A DNA stretch of 64,000 nucleotides from Ashinkailepas kermadecensis (Eukaryota; Arthropoda; Thecostraca; Neolepadidae). The position numbers were made by a program, and so were the translations under genes. Within the stretch, counting starts at the first letter, position 1, and each line of letters opens with the position of its first letter. The stretch spans positions 1 through 64,000 of the forward strand of contig JAOTOM010004875.1 of the NCBI GenBank assembly GCA_034440615.1. The letters run 5' to 3'. Below, piece after piece: positions 34,430 to 46,040 of the stretch. The notes beneath the pieces are model-generated. The model saw only the letters and a list, made by a program, of their open reading frames with translations, searched no databases and was not told where the DNA came from.

Positions 34430-34770
34430 GCAACGCGCCAACTTCACAGTAACGTCCGAGCCAACTTCACGATAACGTCCGGGCCAACTTTGCGGTTACG
34501 CCCAAACCAACTTCACGATAACGCCCGAGCCAACCAATGGTAATGCCCGAGCCAGTTCCACGGTAACGTCCGAGCCAACTTCACGGAACACCCGAACCAA
34601 CTTCACCATAACGTCCGAACCAACTTCACGTGAACGTCTGAGCCAACTTCACGGGAACGGCCGAGTCGTACCGTGCCAACTTCACGCCAACACCCGAGCC
34701 AACTTCACGATCACGTTCGAGCCAACTTCACGGTAACGTCCGATCCAACTTTACGGTAACTGTACCACCA
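34430..34770. repeat. minisatellite, about 23-bp units
   Basis: About fourteen diverged copies of GAGCCAACTTCACGGTAACG plus TCC. Confidence 0.88.
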
Positions 34771-35570
34771 GACGGCCTCATCCTACCGTCACCACCAGAC
34801 AGCTCCTCTGTCTCCTTCACAGATGGCTGTACTATCAGACATCATACCTGTTGGGTATTTCCTTACATATGGCAGCCCACAGCTGCAGCCAGCTGTGAGC
34901 AGTCGTACTAGAAACTGGATAAAACCCGCGCATTCCCCGGTGAGGGCGCTAGTGCGCTCACTATGTATGACGTTTCGGTCAGTCTCGACGACGTTTTCGC
35001 AAGCACTTACTAAATATGCCTTGGCTGTGCTGCCTAGTGGTGGAAATGTGTGTCAAAATGAAATGACGATTCGCGTAACGGCCTGTAATGATATGTTTTT
35101 GTTGTATTAGTTTGACAGTTCAACACATACATATTTTATAAACTGATATTATCATAATATATATATTGCTGTAGAATACAACCGAACTGAGCAAATGGCA
35201 TGAACCTATCATCTCTATACCTTCAATCTGGATAGAGTTTTCGTTGGAGGAAATACATGAGGAACAATACCTGCATTTAGATGAATTAGGACGACCGAAT
35301 TTATGGGTAAATTTTAGATTGTCATCCTAGATAATTATACTCCTGTTTTTCAATATATCAATAAATTAACGAATATTCATGATTTGTGGGTCTTGAGGGA
35401 AGTGTCGAACGCCCTGTCAGCGCTGCGCTAGCCCCATCTATGCTCACTATAAAATACTTCTGGTTCGACATTATCTGAACCAATATAGGGAACCAACAGA
35501 GGCATGGTAGGCACACATGATGGTATGCTTCACTGACGGATCTGGATTTCGTTACGGGGGAAAGTTCTTA
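34771..35570. other. no gene recognised
   Basis: AT-rich spacer up to the hAT target site. A CACTGACGGATCTGG at 35,531 resembles the hAT terminus 48 bases further on and may be the end of a related, older element. Confidence 0.5.
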
Positions 35571-35974
35571 AGCACCTTCACTGGCGGATCCAGGGGGGGG
35601 GGCAAAAGGGGCTTTAGCCCCCCAATCAAATCTGGGGGGCTAACAGTACAAATTAGCCCCCCCCCCAACAAACACAAAAACTAGGTAACAAGTGAAGGCT
35701 TCTCTTGTTAGCTATCCAAATCTAATAGGTTTTTGTTTCATTGAATACATGATTGTGTCATGCCTGCTTGCTTATTTATCCATTATTCCTTCTTCCTACA
35801 GCAAGAGGCAGAGATATCGCTATACGAGTAGATATGAAGCGTCAACTTTCCATAAAGGATTTATTCTCTAAAAATAGGGCAAAAGGTAAATCCATACATG
35901 TTTTGTGCTTTCATAGTTTTCATATATGCCGGTATTTATCTTAGATGTGCTGCCCCTGTAAGAAGCCTTTCAAT

Positions 35975-37291
35975 GGGGTCTGAAAGTTGATAAAGATGTA
36001 GATGGCGCTGAGAGTCAATGGTCACCCAGCCTTCTTTGGCGAACCTAAAGCGCTATGTTTTGTGGGTTAGGGAGGGCAGAATCTTTATATTTAAAAAGCC
36101 TATTGTACATTTTGTAAGCAGCGTATGTTGTTTGCGCGTATTTAATTATGTTGAATGTACTTCAGACACGTCTAGTTTGCTGGAATATTTACCATTAGTG
36201 CGCTAGAAATTAGGAGAAGCAAGCCAGAAGTATGGGTGTATGTGCGGTTCCCGGCTGCCATAAACGTGATCCATCTATCAGGTTTCCAGCAGACTGCAAG
36301 GTAAGAAGGCAGAAAATTGATTTGAAAAACAACTATTGTATGACTGCCTTTCTGTAAAAGACGTAGTGGGAACCATTTAGGAAAGCACTGATAAGGTACC
36401 TAGGCACATTAGGTACCAAGGTAAGTACCTATCTATTGTCCAGACTGTAAAGTATGGCACAAGGTTCACTGGGGCACATCAGCCCACAGTGAAAATATGC
36501 ACCAATCCACACCAAGGGTGAGAAATTGACTCCAATCTGCACCCCCCCCCACCACCCCCAATCCATAGCCAGGAATTTGTCATGGCTAATACCTAACATG
36601 CTAAGATTGGATTGTTAGCCTACTTAATTTGAAACTAATAATTTGACTTCCACCCATAAGTTATGTTCAGTCAAATTAATTTCACCAAAATTGCATTGCA
36701 GGTTAGGTTGGGCAGTGGGTAACTGGCCACCTAGAGCTAGGTACCTTACCAAGGTAGTTGTTCATATGGGCCCCATTAGGGGCCCACACCCACCTCTCAG
36801 GGAGCCTGCACTGCTTGGGGCACTGACTCCCAGGGGCCCACATCTCTTGTGGGTCCTGTACACAGGAGTGGATCCAGAAAGCTGTCAAGGGGGGGGGGGG
36901 GTGACACAACAAGTTGAGGTGTTGTGAAACTCCCATAAAAATCCCTATCACTATTCAAGTCCATAATTGCGCCTAGTAGCTACCACCGTAACGTGCAGTC
37001 AATAGCAAGGCACTTGCCAGCTCAGACGCGTATGTTCTACCCAAGCTAGTGGCCAGAGTCCGATAATTGGCGAGTTCCTGGCACACTGTAACCCATGAAC
37101 AACCTTTCTTCAACACAATATTTCCGAAATCCTTGGCCTAAATGACTTGCAACCCTAATAAAAGCCACATGCCAACACCGACTCCCGGCAACCCCACGCA
37201 AAATGCACAGCAAAGATGGCCGACGCCTCCTCGTCGGGTGACCATTGCGTACAGCGCCGCCCTGGTGGCCAAATCGTAGCTTCCAGACCCC
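35975..37291 (+). mobile_element. ISL2EU-like element, copy 1 (nested in hAT)
   Basis: Termini GGGGTCTGAAAG and CTTCCAGACCCC form inverted repeats, flanked by AT on each side (AAT left, ATT right), a 2-bp duplication at an AATT target. An inverted, longer copy lies at 53,996-55,987. It contains a THAP-type first exon at 36,232-36,300. ISL2EU (IS4EU) elements are known for AT duplications and THAP domains, hence the assignment. It differs from copy 2 by a deletion of about 680 bp at the G-run near 36,890. Confidence 0.72.
36232..36300 (+). CDS. THAP-domain first exon of the ISL2EU-like element
   Basis: Begins at ATG and encodes MGVCAVPGCHKRD then PSIRFPADCK, followed directly by a strong donor AAG|GTAAGA. 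The C-x4-C of CAVPGC and the FP motif are the first half of a C2CH THAP zinc finger, a sequence-specific DNA-binding fold used by P-, ISL2EU- and related transposases. The second half (C and H) should be on a later exon, which I could not find. The same exon, with one amino-acid change, is in the inverted copy. Confidence 0.7.
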
Positions 37292-37427
37292 ATTAAAACA
37301 TATTTTGAGTATCTGATCTTAACTATTTTAATGCAACTTATGTAATACTTTTCTTTCCTGATAGTTGTTAGAAAAACCAGAAAGAATTAGGTACATAACT
37401 AACTATCTTTGCCCTAATAGTTATTAA

Positions 37428-38210
37428 CCCTCGTACTCCCAGCAGATTTCACCACCACGCACCACTGGGGGGTCAATTTGACCCCACTAACTTTTGTTAT
37501 ACGCCATATGGAAAGATACGGAAAACGGCATCGTTTACCTTTTTATTGAACTTCTAATATTGAATAAAAAGTTGCATTGTATGTCTGATAGTTCACGGTC
37601 CAGCTGGAGAGGAAGCAACCTAGTTTCGGGCCGCGACCGCTTCTTCAGTTGCAGCCAACGCAGCGCGGTAAAAAGTGTGAACCCCGGCTACGTTTTCATT
37701 GATAAAAACGGAACCGCAGTATAAGATTTGAAGCTGATATTTGTACACTGATAGATACGATAGTGCTCAACATACGTTACGGATGTTGAATTTTTTATTA
37801 ATTAGACAAAAAAATTGTCAAATTGACCTCGTATCCTCGCCTTGTTCGAGGTCACACAGATCTGGACTATTTTTCAAATTGTATTTGATCAATTGCTTAT
37901 CGAGAATATGCCATTGGTTTCGAGAATATGCCATTGGTTTTTCGATACCTGTTATTGGTTTTCCTACAGACAATCCTGAAAAGATGAATAAAAATTTCAT
38001 TTTGAGAAGCAAAATTCGAAGTTAACGTCGAATATCTCGGTAAACCTGGATCACCCAAACATAAAGTTTGAACCAACACATCGGCTATTCCTAGAACGCA
38101 TGCAAAGTTTCAGCTGATTATCTGCGCGTGTTCGGCACTTAGGTACTGTGGAAAAACCTCACGGCTGTGGTGCGAAAATGACCATCCTCCCCCCGTCCGG
38201 CGTGCGAGGG
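37428..38210. mobile_element. piggyBac-like MITE
   Basis: Flanked by TTAA on both sides (37,424-37,427 and 38,211-38,214). The termini CCCTCGTAC and GTGCGAGGG are inverted repeats with one mismatch. TTAA duplication and CCC-type ends are diagnostic of piggyBac. No transposase is present. Confidence 0.82.
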
Positions 38211-38276
38211 TTAATGTTATTACAAGAAGCATTAAGATACAACATAACTTTGGCCTAGATATTCTTAATGTATATG

Positions 38277-38281
<5 letters not shown>

Positions 38282-38365
<84 letters not shown>
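38282..38365. repeat. TA microsatellite
   Basis: About 42 uninterrupted TA dinucleotides between the piggyBac-like MITE and the hAT transposase. Confidence 0.97.
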
Positions 38366-38368
<3 letters not shown>

Positions 38369-38741
38369 TATAGGTCTGCCTATTTAAATACAGGGTCATA
38401 TTTTCAGATAACTGCATGGCTGTGATTGGCCTCAAGTCAGGAACACCATGAACGTGCAATGTGCACCGGTGTTCATCGTAACTGGCTGATACCGGCCGAA
38501 AAGACATTCCGCGTATTGATGTTGTTTAAATTCAGTCAATATTTAACTTCTTTAGACCATTGCGAATTTTCCTTTTGTAATGTACTTTTATTTATGAATA
38601 TTGAATGTGTCGTGGTGCAGGTAAATGTTTATTTAATGACAGACTGAAGATTGTGGGACGCTCTCGCGATATTAACATCCTTTTGACTATATCCTGTGTC
38701 TGATTACAGTCCCTGCTCCTGATTCTGTTTCGGCTCACTGA

Positions 38742-41390
38742 CCGGCTCCTGCCACCGGTCATGCACCGGCCCCTGACTCTGCTTCGGCTCCCGTATCGGC
38801 TCCTGGCGCCGGCCGAGTGCTTGGCCCTGCCGCCGGCCAAAAGCAGGATCCTGATCCTGCTCCAGGTTCTGCTCCGGCTCCCGCCCCAGGCCCTGCCGCC
38901 GGCCAAGTACTGGCCCCCGACGCCGGTCATGCGCCGGCTCCTGAATCTGTCTCGGCTCCCGTCCTGGATCTTGCCTCCGGTCGAGTGCTGGCTCCTGCCG
39001 CCGGCGAACCGCCAGCTACTGATCATGCTCCGGTTCTTACCGCCGGTTGCAGCGTTTCTCCGAAGGACATCGGTTATCTGGTCGGTGACGGCGTCAAGAC
39101 CACAGACGCCCAGAAATTCGCTGGTCTGACGGATAGGTGGCATCCAACTGACAAGAAGGACTTTCCGGTGTCCTACCACTTGAAGAAGGAGAAGGGGGAA
39201 AATGTCCTTCGCCCGCGACGAATCACACCAGACCACCTAAACCAGTACCCCTGGCTGGCCATTTCGAAACTGGGGGACCGGACTGGCGCATGGTGCAGCG
39301 CATGTGCTCAATTCGGAGAGAGTAGAAACTCAGAGGGCAAAGTGACGGAACGCGGACAGCTGCTGGGGAAGCTGGTTAACAAGCCATTGAACGACTTTTC
39401 GGACCTAACCGGAAAGAATGGCGCGTTGGTGCAGCACAACAAGCACCCACATCACCTCTTGAACATACAGAAGGCCTCCGAATTCAAGGCCCGCTACAAC
39501 AAGGCTGAGCTCGATGTGGCATACTAGGTAGAGACAGCGAGCCAGCGCGAGATGGAGAAAAATCGCGCTACCATCGGCGCCATCGTCGATACTCTGAAGC
39601 TGGTGGCTGTCCAGAATATTCCGCTTCGCGGCCATCGAGATGACTGACGCATTGATCCGAGCGGAGCCTTTCCCACCGACAACGACGGAAACTTCCGCAT
39701 GCTTCTGCGCTTCCGTATACAGTCGGGCGACGCCGTGCTGCAGAAGCACCTTCGAGAGGCGAGCAGTAACGCCCTGTATACAAGCAAGAGTGTGCAGAAC
39801 GTGATTCTCGAGGACATGGCAACGATCGTTAAGAAGGAGGTCGCCGCCAAGGTCACCAAGTCAGGAGTGTGGTCGATCATGGCCGACGAGACTACAGACT
39901 GCTCAAACAGAGAGCAACTCGCGCTAGTCGTGCGATACGTTGACGAGCACGATGGCTCACTGGTCGTCCGTGAGGACCCGGTAGCGCTCGTCGATGTATT
40001 CGCTGCGCTGCGCCAGACCTCTGATGACGGTACGGAGGTGCGGATGTCAGGCGTAAACCTGGCCAACGTCATCAGCACTGCGCTAACCGAGCTCCGCCTC
40101 GACACTCAAGTGATGGTCGCGCAGTGCTACGACGGAGCGTCAGCAATGGCCAGTCAAAGAGTTGGCGTATGTGCGCACCTCCAGGCCAGCGCACCACTGG
40201 CGCATTACTTTCATTGCGCTGCGCACGCGCTGAATCTGGCTACGTCGAAGATGGACGAGGTGTGCGTAGTGCGCAACGCCACCGGTACGATGGAGTCAGT
40301 GGTGGTGTTCCTAACCGATGGGGTAAAGCGAGAGGAGCTGCTACACTACGCGCAAAATACGGAGCTGGAGGACGGGCATCGGCTGAAGTTGCTGAAGCTG
40401 TGCAAGACTCGGTTCATCGAGCGTCACGTCGCCGTGGACCGTTTTCTGAGGGAGCTCCCTGCCATCTTCCTGGCTCTGCAGCTCATGACGGAGTGGCTGG
40501 ATCGCCGCACTAGCGCCAAGGCCGCGCAGCTTCTCAGCGCCGTCAGTCACACCGAGTTCCTGGTGGGTCTGGCTGTTGCACAGCGACTGTCCGGCATTCT
40601 GCGACCGCTGGCCCTGGCGCTCCAGGGACAGAGTGCAGACCTCATCGCGTCCCTGGAACTGGTGGATACGGGGAGGTCAGTTCTTGACGGCATGCGACAA
40701 GAGAGCGAGAAGGAGTTTGCGGCCATCATGGCGAACGTTTGCTCGCTGGCAACGAGACTCGGCGTGGAGACAAGGAAACCTCGCCTGGTGGGCAGGTCTG
40801 TCCACCGGGACAACGCCGGCACCGATCTGTCTGTGGAGGGGTACTTCCGCGTGAACACCTTCAACCCGGCCATCGACGCGGTGCGCACAGACCTACAGGC
40901 ACGCTTCGAGAGCCATCAGAGGAGGGCATTGGGCATTGCCCACCTCCTGCCAAAGAGGGTGAGGATATCCAGGTGGGACCAGCTGTACCCGACGTGGGTG
41001 CAGTACCGCAGTCTGTTGGGCTGCACCGAGGCCCAACTCAAGGCAGAGTTCGATGTGTGGAAGGCGATGTGGAACAGGAGGCCGCAGCACAGCGACCCCG
41101 TCACGGCGATCGGCGCTCTCAATGAGTGTGTGGCGGACGTATTTCCGTCCATCCACAAGTTCCTCCGAGTACTGGCCGTCATCCCTACATCCACAGCGGA
41201 GGCCGATCGTACCTTCTCGAAGGTAACGCGCACGCTGACCGCTTTGCGAGCGACGATGGCCGAAAATCGCCTCGAGGCGCTCGTCCTGCTCCAGGCCCAC
41301 CGCAAGAGCCTGCCTCCCACCAGCGACGTCGTCGACGCCTTCGCAGCGTCTGGCGCCCGTCGGATGAAACTGAGGATACGGCTGCACTAA
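38742..41390 (+). pseudogene. hAT transposase (ZMYM/DUF4371-type), two in-frame stops
   Basis: One reading frame runs from 38,742 to 41,390, interrupted by TAG at 39,525-39,527 and TGA at 39,645-39,647. After an unusual Pro-Ala-rich N-terminus (38,742-39,040) comes a TTF-type zinc-finger region (WLAISKLGDRTGAWCSACAQ), then IPLRGHRDD just before the second stop. The catalytic core follows with MADETTDCSNREQLA, YDGASAMASQRVGV and HCAAHALNLATSK, and then the C-terminal hAT dimerisation domain (VIPTSTAEADRTFSKVTRTL). No in-frame Met precedes the Pro-Ala region, so the true first exon is unknown. As it stands the copy is non-functional. Confidence 0.9.
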
Positions 41391-42712
41391 GGAATGAAGT
41401 ACAAGGTACATATATAGATTTAGTTAGTTTCTAAATGCTACTGGCATGCGCCCCTTTTTGTCATTGGATTTGTGATTGTTGCCGGTGAGTTTGTAGTTGC
41501 TATTGTAACTACGAACTCACTGATGCACTTAAATTGTCTATGTCGTAGATTTTATAGCAAATAACATTTCACCTGCACTGTATGGAAATAACGACCGCAA
41601 ACAATTCTGGCTGATCATTGTCGTAGGGATACGATGAAAATAGCACTGTTTTTGCAGATTTTTTGCAAGTTGAGGTTTATCTGTAAATGATCCCCACACT
41701 AAAAAAAACATGTAAAATAATGTCGCTAATATCTTCACATATACAGAATGAGCAAATAATACAGTGCGATCCATATAAAGTAACTGTTCACGTTTGATTA
41801 ATGCCGATCTACCTACGACATAATGACCATGCTCAAGAATGACGTACTTTTCATGTCCACCAATTAGAATACCCATGTATGGTCAGTTTCTTTCAAGTAA
41901 AACCCGACCACATAGGGTGCAGTGCAACACCACAAGGTGATTTTGAATTGTTTCCTCAAGTCTGAGCCGAACTCTCCCTCCTCTGCTCAGGCTTGGCTGT
42001 TGTTGGCGGGCCGCAAAGTGTGACTGGAGCGCAGCTCGACGCGGATTCCAGGGCAGAGCTGACATCTCAAGTTTGTTGCCGCGCCCACCGCTGCTGCGCG
42101 GATGCTTCCCTGCCATGTTTCTTGCGTGCGCAACTGAGATGTTCGTTTTTAAAAATAATGTCTTCGTGGTTTACTGTTTTCGTTTCATTCAACTCCTACG
42201 GACATTCCCATTCAGAACATGTGCAAAGGCAACAAAATAAACAATGCACAAAATAAAATGTGTATGAGACTATGGTATTTCATCAAATCTCCATGAAATA
42301 TATAAATAGAGCATGTACAAAACATAAAATTCCAATAAAACGTGGTAGTCAAACAATGTTTAAGTGAGCTGTTCCTCCACAGCTCCAGGTTTCAACCACA
42401 ACCCACTCCTAGCGGCCAGTCAAACTTCGACTCCCCCCCCCCTCCGTCGCCAGTTGAACTTCGGGTTCGCCCCCCCCCCCCCCAACCAGTGACTGGATCC
42501 GCCCATTGCGCTTCCCACACCCTCCCCCCCCATGGTCGACAACAACACATCGCTTCGCACCCTACCCCAGGTCAGCACGTCAAACACCACGTCTACGTTG
42601 CTTTCCCCCCCGGTCGACGACAAACGCCCCGCCAACATCGCTTCCCCCCGGTTGGCAAGTCCTGGAGACCCAGTTTAGCCCCCCCAAACCGAGCGGCTAG
42701 ATCCGCCAGTGA
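41391..42712. other. hAT 3' non-coding region and right terminus
   Basis: AT-rich sequence, then C-rich stretches (about 42,430-42,700) that mirror the G-rich left end. No coding sequence was recognised. Confidence 0.6.
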
Positions 42713-43353
42713 GCACCTTCGGCTAAAAGTTTGTTGAATGTGGGAAATGGGAGGCATGGGTGTAGTAACAGGGGGCAGGGGGCCATGACCCTACACTTTC
42801 TATGAAAGTTTAACGTTAATGTTATGGCGATACATGGCAAGAATGAACTTCAAAATGAATTTTGCCCCCCTCCACTTTTTGAGACGTTCCTACGCAGGGG
42901 CGTCGATTTGTATCCTTTTGCGGGGGCCATGGCCCCCCAATGCTGATCTTGCCCCCCCCAATGTTGATTTGGGCCCCCAATAACCCATGCTATTTTTATG
43001 CTGATAAAAAGCTAAAGGAAAAAAAAGAAGAAAAACACTGTGTTAGGTACATAGAAAACTTAGTTGATGTTAACCAGCACATTTTGTACTGAAAAGGAAC
43101 AGATTTGGATTAGATAGTGGACTGAGTGTCCAACTTTTGCTACACAATTCAAAATTATGTGCAAAAAAAACAAAATAGCTAGATTTCCCTCCACTGTGGA
43201 AGGAAAACTTACAGCATGCAATGTTAGGATTCGATGATGATGCATTTTAAACCAGATTGTCTTTTAAAGAAAGGTTAAGCCACAAAACAACAATTGGATT
43301 GTCATACTGATGTTTGTACACGCCACCAATGGCAAAACCACATGCATATGAGC
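42713..43353. other. spacer with possible DNA-transposon end
   Basis: CAGGGGCGTCGATTTG at 42,893 followed by GGGGGCCATGGCCCCCCA looks like another hAT-type terminus. No partner end or target duplication was found, so it is not called as an element. Confidence 0.4.
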
Positions 43354-44637
43354 TTAAACAGGAAAAAATCCAGTAGAGTCATTGAGACTGGATGACTGGC
43401 GCGGCTTCAGCCTGTTGTGATGTACCAACAACATTTTCCCGTCTTCCAGTCTAACTCTGTAATTAAACTTTCCCTGCTTAGCTATAATGGTCGCAGGTTT
43501 CCACGGTCGTACGAATTTATAGCACTCGCCTCGCTTCACTACGTTGCGATACAACATTACCTGGTCCCCTGGTTGGTAACTAAAGCTGTTAAGCTTCTTT
43601 TCGTAAAGTTTCCGATTTCTCACGTGGCTCGCACTAGACACGTGTATTGCCTCTCGGTATGCCTCACAGACCTCTGCAGAGACTATCAACATATGATGAA
43701 ACACTGCTCGATTTCAAGGCTCGCGGCGCATCAATTTCCACGTCGACCGGCAACCGTGCCTGGCGACCGAACATCAAATAGAAGGAGACTGTAGCCCAAT
43801 GACTTGTGAATCTGACTGCGATACCCCAACATTAGTAGTGGTAAATGTTCGTCCCACTCAGTGATTTTCACAAAGATATTTTGACAGCATACCCAAAATA
43901 GTACGATTTACTCTTTCGCATTTACCATTTCCCTGAGGGTGAAAACTAGTAGTATTCGTCTTTTTTTACGCCCATTATGCGGCAAACCTCTGAGAGAAGC
44001 TGACTCTTAAAGTTAGCTGCGCAATCCGAATGTAACCGCTTGGGGCAGCCAAAGCGAGAAAACAGCTCATGAGTCAGAGTGGTAGCCACTGTGCTTGCCC
44101 TCACGTCTGGTAATGGAAAAACCTCCACCCACCTCGTAAAGTGATCACAACAGACGAGCAAGTGTTTGTTACCCCGACTGGAAAGAGGTAAGTCTGTCAA
44201 TGTCAATAGACACAACCTCCCAAGGTTCAGACGCATACAGCTCGCCCATCGATTCCCTAGGTGCCGGAATCGGACCGTTACGCGCGTCACATCTGTCACA
44301 TTCCCTGCAAAACCCATCGACATCAGCGGCCACTGTCGGCCAAAAATATCTAGGACGAATCAGAGCTAGAAGTTTTTCTGCGCCAAAATGTCCACCACAC
44401 GGGCCGCTATGCAGTGACGTTCGTACACCTGTCCTCAGGCTCTGGGATACAACCATTTGCAACTCTTCGGACGCGCGCGCATGGTGCTTGTACACGCGGA
44501 ACAGCGCACCCTTGATGAGTTTCAAGCGAGTCCAGTGTCGCAGCCAAGGTCGTAACCGTGGGGAAACTGTGCGCCGCACGTGACGCACTCCCTCTGCAAG
44601 CAGGCAAGATACCTCGGCAATGATAGGGTCACTTGCC
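43354..44637 (-). pseudogene. Gypsy-1 integrase
   Basis: Contains a zinc-binding segment (GGHFGAEKLLALIRPRYFW, then CRECDRCDARNG), the core (HLLVCCDHFTRWVEVFPLPD, FSRFGCPKRLHSD) and a C-terminal domain (FSYQPGDQVMLY, PWKPATIIAKQGKFNYRV, VHHNRLKP). The parts are in different frames with breaks near 44,180 and 43,940. Integrase joins element cDNA to host DNA; this copy cannot. Confidence 0.85.
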
Positions 44638-45294
44638 TGTGACAGTCTGGTAGTTTCCCCTCGTGCGTCAGGCGTCGAAGAAGATGGACGCTGCTGCTGA
44701 TGACCGCGTCTGTGCATCGGATGCTCCGGCCTCGAAACACGGCGTGATAGTCCAGACCTCGTTGATATTGACACGCACAGGCACACGAGAGATAACCACT
44801 GTCCAAACCCGGTTCTCAAGTTCCATCGGCACTCAGTCCGTTCCCTAACCAAGACAGGTCACAAGGAGGTAGACGCCGTGAGATGTTCAGAGGGAGCGAT
44901 GTTAGCAGCTCGGCGTCTCGTGATGGTCTGCCCTCTCGAGGGTCTTGTCCCCGGGTATTTATTCATGCGTGTATATATACCAATGGAAAAAGCCTGCATG
45001 CGCTGACCTTTGCCATGGATGGAAGCACACGTGCAACGCGCGTGTGTGTGAATCACTGCCGGCGTGACCGTGGCTAACTGCGACTGCGCAGTTGCCATCG
45101 GTCGAGCGGAGCGTGTGCGTTTATTTATGTGAGCCGTCATCTAATCGGTGGCGGCCGGCGGCCGGCGGCGCGCTGGCGCGTGTGGAGGGGGGTGACGAAA
45201 TGCATGTTCATGGGCCGGGGGAGCGTTGCTACAATAGCGTGATTGCTACAATACCTAGTGCTGATTACTACAATACCTAGTGCTGATTGCTACA
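44638..45294 (-). repeat. Gypsy-2 3' LTR
   Basis: 657 bp, near-identical to 52,077-52,755. It has two copies of a 22-bp unit (ATACCTAGTGCTGATT...) near the end where the 5' LTR has three. It contains the same TATATATA at about 44,971-44,978. Confidence 0.95.
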
Positions 45295-45312
45295 ATACCT
45301 CCCCCACCACGG
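45295..45312 (-). other. Gypsy-2 polypurine tract
   Basis: On the minus strand GTGGTGGGGGAGGTAT sits directly before the 3' LTR, the expected plus-strand primer for reverse transcription. Confidence 0.75.
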
Positions 45313-46040
45313 AAAAGAAGCATTGTAAGACGGTAGGAAAAAAAATGCGGGAAAACCGGCGCCTAAATGGCGAAGGGCTACAATGAGAAATAAACAAACC
45401 TAAAACATACAATAAGGTCAACGGTGGTCCTGAAGGGGCATGAACGGCGACGAGTGGCCGACAGGCAAAACATGCACACACCAAGGCAAACACCCGTATC
45501 AGCAGCGCGGACGACGCAACACACACACAAACACATACAAGAATCCGCGAGGTCTGGGCGGCGAGCATACGCGGTCACCGCGGCGAGCACTCGAGGTCAC
45601 GGCGGCGGTTACAGTGAGCACCGCGGCGGGCACTCGAGGTCACTGTGGCGGTGAACGAGACGACTGTGACGTCGGCGTCGGTCGCACGTCGGGCACGAAC
45701 GAACTTCGGACCCTGACGCTGGCGGTTGCACTCGTACGGGGGGAGAAGGGGGCGATGTGGGCCTCACATCGATGACGTGTCACGGGGGGGGGGGAAGAAC
45801 GAGTTGCGCGCGAAAGGCGCAATCGATCACATCCGTCGATTCGGTGGGACGTCGGCTCGTGATGCCGCGGTCGCCTTGACGGGCGGGGGTGTGACCGGAT
45901 AAGACACCCTCTCTTGTGACTGTGCTGGCTCCGTAAGCTGTTCCACAGACCAGCTGCGAGCATGGCATTTTCGGGGAGGGCGTCATTACCTCCGTGAACC
46001 AATATAATCCAGCCAAGAATTAACCAGTTTACCCTGCGAG
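45313..46040 (-). other. Gypsy-2 3' untranslated region
   Basis: About 730 bp between the end of pol and the polypurine tract. GC-rich, with short repeats (CACTCGAGGTCAC twice) and a G-run at 45,785-45,794. No conserved coding sequence was seen. Confidence 0.65.

Larger units (their letters stand above)
35579..42712 (+). mobile_element. 7.1-kb hAT transposon with TIRs and 8-bp TSD
   Basis: The left end begins CACTGGCGGATCCAG and the right end is the inverse, TAGATCCGCCAGTG. Both are flanked by the identical 8-bp sequence AGCACCTT (35,571-35,578 and 42,713-42,720), as hAT insertion requires. Next to each terminus are G- or C-rich runs with AGCCCCCC motifs. The element contains a decayed hAT transposase on the plus strand, an ISL2EU-like insertion (35,975-37,291), a piggyBac-like MITE (37,428-38,210) and a TA microsatellite. 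Without the two nested elements it would be about 5 kb. Confidence 0.93.

Noticed and set aside
38265..38507. Open frame with YIYIYI repeats (also at 59,555-59,867)
   Set aside because: Translation of TA microsatellites.
38592..39236. 214-codon minus-strand frame with GGRS repeats
   Set aside because: Antisense shadow of the Pro-Ala-rich region of the hAT transposase.
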